Origin: Chrysophaeum taylorii
Taxonomy: Eukaryota; Sar; Pelagophyceae; Pelagomonadales; Pelagomonadaceae
DNA length: 64,000 nt
Assembly (NCBI GenBank): GCA_029834535.1
Contig: JAQMWT010000671.1
Span: 310,001 to 374,000, forward strand
Direction: 5' to 3'
Numbering within the stretch: position 1 is the first letter of the stretch; each line of letters begins with the position of its first letter. Shown piece by piece: positions 41,790 through 51,938 of the stretch. Below the pieces are notes generated by a model, which ran no database searches, was not told the DNA's origin, and saw nothing but the letters and a program-made list of their open reading frames with translations. The position numbers were made by a program, and so were the translations under genes.

Positions 41790-42781
41790 TTTAGGGAATA
41801 AGCGTCCCATGATATTATAGAGGAGCACGAAAGCTTTGAGTTCAATAGGGGATCTCATGCAAGCAAGTGGTTTTCTTGAATTAGTCAAGAACCCCAGGTG
41901 AAAGTTAGAAATGCCCTGCATTTCATCTTGACTGGGATGTTCGACGTTTTATTAGAGTGCAGACGAAGGAACAGCATAGTTAAGGTTTCAAGCTCAGTCA
42001 CAGTTAAGCGCACGGATCCTGTACGACTAAAAATGTTGTAGGTCTTAGGTGTGGACACGAATGGTATGTCGGGAAAGACCTGCGTCCAAGGTTCGTCGAC
42101 TATTAACTTGCAACTGATGGAATTAGTGTGGTCTGCAATGTCCAGAAAGGAAGTGACTCGTTTGTTAGGCCATGAAAGCAGATCAAGAGGGCCGGTGTTA
42201 TATTTACGTGCAACGAGGATCCATCTTTCTCTGGCTTGATAATCTCCACACAGATAGCATGGAAATCGGTCACATATATCCACCGTATAGTGCATCGTTG
42301 AGAAGATGAGATTAGCAACTCGTATATGGTCTTCATACGATGCGGAGTGTGGTGGTGTTATTTCCATGAGAAGAACAAGCGGCTTTAAAAGCTCAAGTAC
42401 ACTTAGAGCACTTGGAAACAAGGAATCATCCATATCACGCTCGAAGGTGGAAATGGATCTCCCGTTGATTATGTTGCGATTTGTGCATGGTGATGTCAAT
42501 TCCACTATATCGGTGTAATATCGTGCACGTTCAGCGTCCGATGCTCGATGGAGATATGTCAGAAACTTAGGTAGGGATGGGAAAACTTCGATGGAACTAC
42601 CAAAACGTCTTCGTAGCATGTGCGTGATATTGTCGTCGCTCTCAACAAGAACTTTAACGTTGATGTTGATTTGCAAGTCATTAGAAGCGCAAGCCAAGAA
42701 TGCAGGAGTGGACATCCCAGAGCAAAGTAGAGTTACAGTAGGTGTTCGTGGGCTAGGAGACGAAGTTGCTGTGTGAAGCAA
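41790..42781 (-). pseudogene. Cytosine-5 DNA methyltransferase part of the fossil
   Basis: The translated region shows the ordered motifs of C5 DNA methyltransferases: a motif-I-like TVTLLCSGMS near the start, a Pro-Cys dipeptide in ELTSPCTNR (motif IV, the catalytic loop), LLMEITPP in the position of the ENV motif (VI), YQARERWILVA (motif VIII) and VRLTVTELETL (motif IX). This order and spacing fit the DNA_methylase family. Methyltransferase genes captured by LTR retrotransposons are known from dinoflagellates and a charophyte alga, where they may help elements live with host DNA methylation. The part belongs to a broken element and is described only as a fossil. Confidence 0.75.
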
Positions 42782-43563
42782 TCGTGTGGTAACCTTGCGT
42801 CATACGGGAGGTGGGAAATGCTTGCGTATGTAAGGCAGCTGCGAATGCATTGACTCCAGGATGGTTTTAGGCCATGGGACGTAAATTACGCGTTCCATGA
42901 GGGTGGAATATAGTTTAAGCATTTTGCGTTGTTCATTAAAAGCACATAGTCTGAACTGTAGTGAGCGAAGTTCCATTTTACGCGCTTTTGCTTGTTGTAG
43001 CAAATAAATTGGTAGTGTAGGCAACAGGTTATTAAGTCTAAACAAAGTGATCTTGACATTAACATCAATTTTACTCTGGATAGATGATTGTCATTTAAAT
43101 TCAACTCCATAAAGATGTATACCAAGTTTATCTTCTCCCCATTGAGTCATACTGATGATGTGCAGATCGGGATCGTTATGGTCGTTTTCTTTGGGTAGAA
43201 AAAGTGCAACGTCTAGCTTTACATATCCCACATTTGGATGCTTTGGGAGAGCGGGAATGATAGTCCTTATAATCATAGCATGTGTGATACTCTGCGTATC
43301 CGTAGCAGTCTGGATAGCAGGTGATAAGGACTCGGGTAGCTTTACGATGTGGATAGGATCAGCGTAACGTTTAAAGTTAATTACATGTTGAGAAGCACAT
43401 GTGTCAGCATATCCTGGCGTAGTCATTAGCGGCAAATTGTACTCGTTGTACAGTTTAAGCATTGTTGCATAACAGGCATGTGCTGAGCTTTGACGAAACA
43501 CGTACTGTGTCATGAAACTTTGCGTTTGTTCGGAAGGCACAACGACGAGTGTAAAACCAGTGT

Positions 43564-45369
43564 TTAATTTTGGTAGCAACACAGGGGATCTGTGCCATCT
43601 TCATTGTCATCGTTGGGTAGATTAGTGGGGGGCTCAGAGTGCGAGGAAGTTTCCCGAGCTTGACGACGAACGATAGCATTCTGAGCTTTAGCATTTATGT
43701 GCTGCAATAGCGGCTGAGGGATGTTATCGATTTCATCATCTTTAATGGACAGAAAAGTGTGGAACATTTTCTCTGTATCAGCAGTCCCCCTCTGCTCCGC
43801 ATCACTGGGGGACGCTTCAGGAGCAGATGTTTCAGTTTGATGCTTATCGTCTGAAACATGAGATTCCTTATCGGCTTCTAAGAGGCTCACAATGGTATTG
43901 GACATAGTATCAACTCGAGATAAGTAGAGATGGACTTGGGTGGCTTCGTCAGGATCTAAGGACTGTGTCGAAGCTTGAGAAGCGGTTGTCCAGAGGGTAC
44001 TCAGTAAGCTTTTCATTTCCTCCTGTACCATTTTAGAGTCGGTAGAGGGGTTGGGATTCGTCGCTTCCTGTAATTTACCAAACAGGTGGCGAAGACGATC
44101 AACTTGATAAGTAGCCCGGTCCATAAGAGACATATTAGAGCGTGCATTACGGTTAGAGGAGGGTGAGTAGACAGGACGATCGAAGCTGGTACCTTTGACG
44201 TTATAATTTGAAGGTGGACGATAGTACGACGTGTCACGAGGTGACATTGTCGATGCTTTATCTTTTGCATTACGAAGCTTACGAGCGTTGAAGCCAGACT
44301 GTCCAGCTACAGTAGCTAACAACGAGTAAGCGTTGTTTAGAGAGTCGTGGGATTGATGAATAGTATCCATCAATACTACCTTAGGTGGCTTGGTAGCGGT
44401 AGTACTAGGGATGTAAGGGATCCAGGAAGCGGGTTTATCCAAGCGTCGGTTAGAGGAAAACCTTGTTTCATTGTATATCTTTAACAAGAACTCCAATATC
44501 AAACGAACGTCGTTAGGATCAACTAGCTTTAACACTTCAGGATCGTGAATCGAGTTGTTCCCAGAGCGTGTCTCGTAGAGTTTACACCATTCCAATAAAG
44601 ATTGAGAATAGCGCTCGTGATCCGAGGGATTGGCATATAGACGGTAGATCTCCTCGTGAGCTTTAAGCGTGATTATGGAGTCATTAAATTGGATTGATGC
44701 TTCATCGTTGTTTAATTGCTTTGCCTGAGATTGGAAAGCAAGGAGTTGTTCGACAAATACATGGGCATACCAATTAACATTTAAAGACATTCGATTAAAC
44801 TGAGATTTAAGCTCAGTAACATCTGTACAAGATACTGGCTCATAGTAATGGTAAGCTAAAAGCATTACTGCACGTAGTTTATTAGGATGTGCAGTAAGTG
44901 CATATATCTTCTTTAATTGAGGCCACATAGCGAGTGCGGGTTTGTCTTGTGATTCCAGATTTAAATATGTGTACAAGAAACCAGCATAAGTTTCGCAGTG
45001 TTTGATCCAGTCGGTATTAGAGAGACCTGTAAAGGATATGTTAGTTAGAGATGAATCATACACAATTGATTTACAGAGTCGGGTATCTAATAGATTGAGG
45101 ACACGTTTAACATCCTCATTTAATTCGGGACGAACGAGATTGTATGACTCTTGGTAATAAAGTCGTTCGAGATTATTACGGACATCAACTGTTAGTTGAT
45201 GTGATGAGTTGACGTGCCAAGTTTTAAGATGATCAGGCAGGGCATCTTCATCAGGCAAGTTTAAGTCGTTTACTTGTTCAGCTTTCCATTGAGCGAGGAT
45301 GATATCTACTTCTTGTTCAAGAAGTTGGAAGTTGGTTATACTCCGGAGCATTCCGGGTGTAAGCTTCAT
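43564..45369 (-). pseudogene. Gag-like part of the fossil
   Basis: A 601-codon frame. The first 330 residues are helical and leucine-rich, as in Copia capsid-like proteins; the rest is Ser/Asn/Arg-rich. No CCHC zinc knuckle was seen. It is assigned by position (first after the leader, before the protease-like region) more than by similarity. Confidence 0.5.
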
Positions 45370-45846
45370 ATGAATCGAAGCAGAATAACGCGTCCACGTA
45401 TGGACTTGTCATATGCCTGCGAAGCACCTCTATTTGCAAGCTCACCTTGGTTGAGTTGTCTTGGAAACGCAATCCTGCGTTAATTTTACCAACGAGGATT
45501 TGTTCTTGTTTGTAGATATCCGTAGTGGATATTGGTTTTTGTTTTGACATGGTTGTGACCTATTAAGGAATAGGTTATAGGATTGATAGACATATTCGAC
45601 ACGTAAGAATGAAGGGTTTCTCGAGTGCGGGTTATATGTACAGTACGCTATTTTAAGCGTGGGCTTATTTACAAGACCAAACAAATCAACATGCTATTTA
45701 AAAACAGGATGACTTGAGACTGCAGAATGGATTAATTCTCGAGCAGTCAGTCTTTTGTTGGGGAATAGAAGGAAAAATCCGTACAAGTTTCCGCGGCTTG
45801 TATAGGAAAGATTTTAATTTTATTAGCTATGCGAGTGCATATGACC

Positions 45847-46056
45847 GGGTATGGCCGGGGGGCGAAGACGGAAGGTTATCGACGAGTTGGTTGTCAATCA
45901 CATCGCGGTCTCCTCGTCGCATGGCGACAAGCTTGATGGTCACTCTCCGCCGACCGACCTTTCGGCGCTCCTCGTCTACAGGCCCGTGATTCCGGACTGG
46001 CTCCTGTCGGTCCGGCCTGGCTCCCATGCTCGGGAGAGGTCTGAAGTCAGTCAGTC
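45847..46056 (+). mobile_element. TTAG-family retroposon copy with TCAG tail
   Basis: A 210-bp insertion matching the 3' part of the 37.0-kb copy, ending in GAAGTCAGTCAGTC (a variant tail). It is flanked by the 13-bp repeat AGTGCATATGACC (45834-45846 and 46057-46069), an excellent target-site duplication. It sits within the leader of the Copia-type fossil. Confidence 0.88.
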
Positions 46057-46245
46057 AGTGCATATGACCAGTGACCGATCCAACTCGGTCAAAAACCAAA
46101 TTAACTGGTGGGCATATACCGTCACATAACAAATATGTACAGTAGACCACCGCCAAACACATTGTCGCATTGTACTCGTGATCAGGCGTAATTGATCACT
46201 CCATTTATACGTACAACACAGTTGGGCTGACACGCCTACGCATCT

Positions 46246-46257
46246 GGGCCCATAACC
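46246..46257 (-). other. Half-tRNA(iMet) primer-binding site of the fossil
   Basis: The minus strand reads GGTTATGGGCCC, which is complementary to the anticodon arm of initiator methionine tRNA, the primer site known for Drosophila copia and relatives. Immediately next to it the plus strand begins TGGAGAG, so an LTR ending in CA would abut the site exactly. A second copy of the same 16-mer, CTGGGCCCATAACCTG, is at 51683-51698. Confidence 0.65.
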
Positions 46258-46451
46258 TGGAGAGATTTGACCCTCTCCGGGTACATGGTAGAGACTGCGT
46301 GCAGTCTTAGGCGTGTACAGACCATTCCGCTTGTCACGTGCTACTACACAAGATAGGGATTTAAGCCCTAACTCCTTAAGGACATTAGGTCCCATAGAAG
46401 CGTTTACACTGACAACGAGGAACGAAGCCTCTGTTAATTAAACAGACACAA

Positions 46452-46521
46452 ACCCACCCACATCCTTCATGCTCCCCACACACACCCCCCTCTTCCCCTC
46501 TTAGCAGTCGACATTTAAAGA
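46452..46521 (+). mobile_element. LINE family-2 3'-end stub
   Basis: Carries CATCCTTCATGCTCCCCACA, a C-rich run and CTTAGCAGTCGACATTTAAAG, as at 17370 and 20878. Extremely 5'-truncated. Confidence 0.6.
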
Positions 46522-46768
46522 CAGACAACCCCGTACCTGACGGTACGCACCTGGCCTACTCCATGTTGGAAAATAGCTTCAGACTGGGTTCTTCATAGTC
46601 ATGAAAATATATAATTGCCGAAGGGTAAGGAAGGAAAGAGGGAAAGCCGTATTACGGAGAGAAAAAGAGATAGGTGTGAAATGTTCCAGTGTCGCAAAAT
46701 AATAGTGTAGCTCTCTGGAGACCTACTTTGGAGAAATGGAGAAATCGACCAAAAAGGGATTTAGGGGG

Positions 46769-48904
46769 GCTTTAAAGGTCGACTGCTATAAGGGGGGGGT
46801 GCGTGTGCGTGCTTGAAGGTTATTGGTGCGTTGTGTGGGGAAATGAAGGATGTGCCTGTAGATAGGGTATGCGGGGCCTAGTCGGGGTCATCGCCGAGCC
46901 GCGGGGCAGGCGAAGAAAGGACGGGCCCCGCCCGTAGGTCGTACGCATGCTGCCGCTGGACGTATGTGCGACGAAGTGTGATATCCTGCTGGGCGCGGGC
47001 GACCTGGGTGGGGCTGCCCGAGGCGGCGACATGGCTGAGGGCGGTGAGGGCACAGCGCGCCGGCCCAAGGCGTTCGCGATCCCCCAGTCGCGGTAGATGC
47101 GGCGAACTTGGGCCGCCTTGGCTTCGATGAAGTTGGCACAGCCACTATCCATCCAAGTCCGCGCTGCAATGCGCTCTGCGCAGGATTTGGCGAGGGCATG
47201 TCATGCCGCACTGGCTTCACCGAAGGCACCAAAGACGAGGCCAGCGACGGTGCCGTAGCTGCGTAGCCGCTGCTCGACAGAGCCCGAGAAGCCAGGCGGG
47301 GGCACCGTGCCCGGCTGGTTGATGATGGCGTCGATGTCGCGAGCGCGAGCGAGATACACTGAGTGGACTCGCGCTGCGCGCCGATCGACAGGCGACGGGT
47401 GGGAGGGATGGAGGGCGTGGGCGGTATAGAGCGAGTCCCAAGCGAGGGTTCTGAGGTCGCAGAGTTGCTCCGTACGAGTGTGGTGAGGATGTCCGGGACG
47501 ACGTGGCGTCGGGCGAGATTGCCTTGATACCGGCCGTAAAGGCGAGCGCAAACGGCAGGGGCGACGACGTCAGCAAAGATGCCGACGACCTCGGACAGGG
47601 CGGGGATGCCGGCCTCTTTGACGAATGGAGAGGACACGCTCGAGTAAGCCGTCGTGCCAGGTGGTCCGCGCTCCTCCGCGGATGCGAAGGTTGAGGTGCG
47701 CGAGAAGCGCCTTGCCGTTTGCGTCGAGAGCGACATCAGCGCCCAGAATGCGAGTGCCCACGAGGCCCAAACAAGCTGGAGAGGGGTAGCCAAAGTATTG
47801 GGCACACATCTCGGCCCAGCAGCGGTTGGGAATTTGAGGGAAGGAGCAGGGCCACGAGCTGATGAACGTAGTCGAGAAGCGATCCCGCGAGGATGCCGCT
47901 ACTTGAAGACCATCGGTGATGGGAAGGGCGGCCGCGAGTCGCTGGAGTGCAGTGGTCCGAGCTGTCTCGCGCTGGGAGGTTAGAGCACGCTGGAGCTGGG
48001 GTATGAGCACGGGTGTCGAGACGGTGGGGGCGACGAAGACGCTCGCGGAGACGAACTCGCGGGTGAGAGGACCGTCGACGAGATGAACGTTGGCGGGGTC
48101 GCCGGAACCAGCGCCGCCGTGGGAAGCCAGCGTGCTACGGAGATCAGCGCGAAGTCCGTCCCACGCAGTGCAGTGTCGAGTGCTCGCGCCAGGCGGCAAC
48201 CGGATGCGAGGAGGTGGTGCCAACGGTGCAACTCGTTACCTGGGAGGTAGCCAGGGACCTCGACGGCACCCGTAGGATCGCGAAGGTCGACGAGGTGTGA
48301 AAGGGCTTGGGCCGCCGTGCCAGCAAAGGCGGCGGGGCTGAGGTCGGCGCAGGAGCGAATGCCGCCACCCCCATTTCGAGCAGGAAGGTAGAGGCGTTGG
48401 AGGACGGTGGAATCAAAAACCTGACGCGGGTCAGCCCCAAGTGCTGTGGCGACCAATTTGAGGACGGCAGCGTCGAAGCGGCGGAGTCGAAGCGGCGGAG
48501 CGCACTCGAGGCATTGGTGGGGTAGTAGTGCTGCGCGAGGTAGTCCGTGCGTCGGGCGACGCAGTAGCGACCCAAAGAGCACACGCAGTGGAGAGAGACG
48601 TTCTGGAGCTTGGTGGTGCGAATGGTGGTCATGTAGCTAACCTGATCGTCAACCTCGCATTGCAAGGTAGCGTCGACATAGGCATCTCCGGCGTGTCCGG
48701 GGGAGCCGATGGGCACACCGTAGATTACGAGGCCGTCGGCGAAAATGGGGATACCAGCGAGAGTGCGGGTGCCGTCCGGCACAGCTTGGACGTGGTGCTG
48801 AACATCGGGGTGATCGAGAAGACAGACCCATGCCGAGTGCCGGACAGAACGCCACGCACTTGTCGAGGCGGAGCTCCTCGCCGCTAGCTCGCACCACCCT
48901 GCTC
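46769..48904 (-). mobile_element. LINE family-2, 5'-truncated
   Basis: A non-LTR retrotransposon read on the minus strand. It begins in the late reverse-transcriptase region (SGEELRLDKCVAFCPALG near 48890), continues through the post-RT domain (GVPIGSPGHAGDAYVDATL at about 48700, FDAAVLKLVATALGADPRQV at about 48480, LPARNGGGGIRSCADLSPAA at about 48350), and ends in a C run plus the 3' signature GCAGTCGACCTTTAAAG. The blocks lie in three different frames, so the copy is dead by at least three frame changes. No endonuclease is present because of 5' truncation. Confidence 0.78.
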
Positions 48905-48915
48905 TGTCATTTGTC

Positions 48916-48949
48916 TTTAAATGTCGACTGCTAAGAGGGGGGGTGTGTG
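48916..48949 (-). mobile_element. 34-bp LINE family-2 3' stub with target duplication
   Basis: The 34 bp TTTAAATGTCGACTGCTAAG... are the reverse complement of the family-2 3' signature and lie between two copies of TGTCATTTGTC (48905-48915 and 48950-48960). This looks like an almost completely aborted LINE insertion that still produced an 11-bp target-site duplication. Confidence 0.6.
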
Positions 48950-48991
48950 TGTCATTTGTCACTAGTGTAATTCCGTGAATACAACGGAATA

Positions 48992-49361
48992 ACTAACTTC
49001 AGACCTCTCCCGAGCATGGGAGCCAGGCCGGACAGGCAGGAGCCGATCCGGAATCACAGAGGAAAATCACGCAGTTGGGGCAGAGGCGAAGGACGAGGAC
49101 TCGTTGATGACGGACCGCCACTGCGCGCGGTCTTGTGCGAAGTCGTGCAAGAGCGTCGCAGGCCGCAAACGTGTTGGTCCACGAACAATCGACCTGTCCG
49201 TCGCGTTCTGCCCAACCGAGCGAACCCCATCCCAGCGCGGACTTTCCGGGTGCTAACCGGCCAGCCCGGGAGGCGAGCAGGCACCGTCTCACTCCGGGAC
49301 GGCCGGGGCCGCCGCAGGGAGCAAGCGTGTTAGGCGCCGTCCCGCTCGCAGGGTTAGGGAT
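48992..49361 (-). mobile_element. TTAG-tailed LINE, 3' end
   Basis: A 370-bp inverted insertion flanked by AACGGAATA (48983-48991 and 49362-49370), a 9-bp target duplication. The minus strand codes LLHDFAQDRAQWRSVINESS near 49135, the usual C-terminal block of endonuclease-RT LINEs, then ends in GAAGTTAGTTA. It links the short TTAG-tailed copies elsewhere to a LINE family. It lies only about 20 bp before the start codon of the ankyrin/RING gene. Confidence 0.82.
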
Positions 49362-49382
49362 AACGGAATAAAAAGATCGACG

Positions 49383-50895
49383 ATGACGCGCGGGTCGAAG
49401 AGACTCGCACTGAAGCTTGGCACCGGTAGCGGAGATGGCGACGTCCAAGCCGCCCGCCGACTGCTCGAGGCCAACGTCGGTCAGGTCGACGACGAAGGAA
49501 AATTGCCTCTTAACGAGGCGAGCTGCCGTGGTCACGTCGAGGTCCTGCGCGTTTTGGTTGAGCACGGCGCCGACGTCAATAAGGTTACAGACGATGGCAG
49601 CTCGCCGCTTCACAATGCCAGCTTGAATGGTCGCGTCGAGGTCGCCCGCGTTTTGGTCGAGCACGGCGCCGACGTCAACAAGGTTGGAGACGATGGCAGC
49701 TCGCCGCTTCATTTCGCGAGCTTGAATGGTCGCGTCGAGGTCGCCCGCGTTTTGGTCGAGCACGGCGCCGACGTCAACAAGGTTGGAGACGATGGCAGCT
49801 CGCCGCTTCATTTCGCGAGCTGGACTGGTTTCTTCGACGTCGTGCGCATTTTGGTTGAGCGCGGCGCCGACGTGAACCTGGCTAACAAATATGGACACTC
49901 GCCGCTTCATATTGCGAGCTCGACTGGCATCTTCGACGTCGTGCGCACGTTGCTCGAGGACGGCGATGACGTGAACCTGGCCGACGAGGAGCCGCCGCCT
50001 GCTTTCTACGACGTCGTGCGCTTGTTTCTCGAGCACGGTGCCGATGCGAACCTGGCTGGCAACGACGGCTGCTCGCCGCTTTTCGCGGTGTGCAGGAGGG
50101 GTTTCGTCGGCCTCGCGTGCTTGCTCCTCGAGCACGGAGCCGACGTCGAGCAGGTCGACAACTATGGCAGATCGCCGATTCAGGTGGCGAGCGAGAACGG
50201 TCGCGTCGACGTCGTTCGCCTTTTGGTTGAGCACGGCGCCAACCATGAAAGGAACATTAGCTTCTCGGCACTTCCTATCGCAAGGCGGAAAGGTTTTGTC
50301 GGCGTCCAGAGCGATTTGATCGAAAACGGTACAAACCTGCACGAGATCGGCAAAGGAGGAAATTCTCTGGTCAACGACGCGATGATCCGCGAAACTCACG
50401 AAAGCGAGGTGAACGACCTGCGAGGTAAAATAGATCGACTCGAAACCGAGTTGAAGCGGTGGCGCAGCGGCGACCTCGTGAGCGTGCGCGTACTGGACGT
50501 TGATACCGGCGAGAGCACGACCACTACGGTGCTCGACACAACGCAGCCACCACAAAAGTCTTCTTCTTCTTCTTCGGACCTCGAACCGTCCGCCAAGGCC
50601 GCTCGGCTGATGACGACCGAAAAGAGCGCGCTGTCGGCGCTGTCCCTTTGCTAACGCCCGCGTTGTGCGTGTGAAGGAGGAGAATGTCCGCGAAATGTCA
50701 CGGCTTCGGAACGAGCTCGATAAACTCAAAGAATGCACTGTGTGCTTGGAAGAGCCCAAAGACACGGTCTTCAAGCCGTGCGGGCATTTTGCCGCGTGTC
50801 GCTCGTGTGCCGGGTATTTGTTGAAGAGAAGGGAGCCCTGCCCCGTCTGTCGAAAGGCGCTGAGCAGCGTCGAAACGGGCCTGTGGCTGACGTGA
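49383..50895 (+). CDS. Ankyrin-repeat / RING-finger protein (E3 ligase-like)
   Basis: The first frame (49383-50654, 423 codons) has about eight or nine ankyrin repeats (residues about 18-330; units such as VEVARVLVEHGADVNKVGDD with GSSPLH), then a short coiled coil (SEVNDLRGKIDRLETELKRW). The next frame, open from 50614 and read to 50895, gives a C3HC4 RING finger: CTVCLEEPKDTVFKPCGHFA then CRSCAGYLL and CPVCRKAL. The layout ankyrin-coiled coil-RING matches Mind-bomb/XBAT-type ubiquitin ligases. The two parts differ by one frame step between 50614 and 50652; this is either a real frameshift or a short intron (a CTAAC lies at 50651-50655), and I could not find a GT-AG pair in phase. If the stop at 50652 is real, the protein lacks RING activity. 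Confidence 0.75.
49625..49822 (+). repeat. Two identical 99-bp ankyrin units
   Basis: The units starting at about 49625 and 49724 are identical or nearly so at DNA level across 99 bp (33 codons). The preceding unit is a close relative. This points to recent duplication by recombination inside the repeat domain. Confidence 0.85.
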
Positions 50896-51559
50896 TACGA
50901 TGATTGCGTGCCTTCATAAATCGGTCGTCGCAAATTCGAAAGTCTAAATGCCATCATTATACCGATCTTATCGTATATGATCAAATCGGTCGCGCGCGCT
51001 TAATAACGTTATCGACCGAGCTGCCAGATCTATCTCCTCCCATGTTACTTACTCTCGTGTCATAACCTAATGGTGTACCCATGAGATTCGACGTCGTACT
51101 TTTCAGCGTTGCATACTCTTCACTTCAGAAACCCTCACGTCACAACTTCCACCCTAATGGAACGACCCCGTCTGGACACTGCGCGTTCACAAGCTTTACG
51201 TTTATTCACCAAGCCCTGCAATCTGACGGCCCAACGCTGCCCTACACCCCGTCTAATACGAGTCCGCCCAACCCTGCTTAATGCTCGTACCCCCCCCTTC
51301 CTAGCCCGGTCTCCGAAAGACAAAAACCAGGCACACGAGAGAGAGTGATGGACCTGGAGGGAGGGAGCGTGTGGTAGACACGGTGTTCGTAGGGTCGGAT
51401 AAGAGAGCTTAAAACTAGGCCCTAGCCTCCATTTTCCAACACGAAACGAGAATTCCTCGTTCAAGCCCCCACACGTACCCCCTCTCACACTTAGCAGTCG
51501 ACCTTGAAAAACCCTCGTTCAAAAGCGCATTCGTCGACTTTCAAATGGTGTCTCTAGCT
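50896..51559. other. Spacer; possible LINE family-2 stub near 51466-51500
   Basis: 3' flank of the ankyrin/RING gene with no gene recognised. CACTTAGCAGTCGACCTTGA at about 51487-51506 after a C-rich stretch resembles the family-2 LINE 3' signature in plus orientation. Confidence 0.45.
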
Positions 51560-51860
51560 AGGTACAGCCCATGTTAAGCAAGCGTATATACAAGCGTGTT
51601 GCATTGCGAGGCTAGAGTGGCGCGGAAACAGTCCAATACCCAACAGTTACGTGCGTGCAACACATGATTCTTCAGGTCCCCTCTGGGCCCATAACCTGCC
51701 GAGTATTCCGCGAGGCAGTGGTATAAAGTCACCGAAGAACCATCCCGCCTCACTGTGTGAGTCTGGCAGAGGTTAAGTTCAGGGAACAGGTTAGTTCCCC
51801 TAGCCTCAGCACACGACAGACGACACATAGAACTACATATAATTTAACATGTAGTCCTAC
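51560..51860 (-). mobile_element. Copia-type LTR/primer-site fossil
   Basis: Shares the 16-mer CTGGGCCCATAACCTG (51683-51698) with the fossil at 46244-46259. On the minus strand this is a half-tRNA(iMet) primer-binding site, and an LTR-like end (TG on the plus strand at 51697) abuts it. Only the LTR end and a short leader are left; no coding part follows. Fossil, heavily truncated. Confidence 0.45.
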
Positions 51861-51938
51861 GTACCTACGGGACGCGCTAAGCCATATGATGATGAGCGTG
51901 AGCACAAATCAGAGGATTGTGCGAAATGTATTGATTTG

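Larger units (their letters stand above)
41050..46420 (-). mobile_element. Copia-type fossil with cytosine-5 DNA methyltransferase
   Basis: An AT-richer LTR-type retroelement fossil on the minus strand. Parts in order: putative LTR edge and primer-binding site at about 46246-46415; gag-like protein at about 43564-45369; protease-like region at about 43090-43580 (ADTCASQHV in the place of the Copia DSGA motif); cytosine-5 methyltransferase region at about 41790-42781; then a region of unknown nature to 41050. The reverse transcriptase and 3' LTR were not recognised. It is broken, with about five or more interruptions. A TTAG-tailed retroposon has inserted in its leader (45847-46056). A 164-bp direct repeat lies at 41061-41224 and 41246-41409. 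The gag-like frame is long and uninterrupted, so the element is not extremely old. Confidence 0.6.

Noticed and set aside
46244-46260. Initiator methionine tRNA gene
   Set aside because: Only the anticodon-arm sequence is present at this site and at 51683; D-arm, T-arm and acceptor pairing are missing, so a retroelement primer site explains it better.
48999-50984. A 661-codon minus-strand frame
   Set aside because: Antisense of the ankyrin repeats, kept open by the 99-bp periodicity; it only touches real LINE sequence at its far end.
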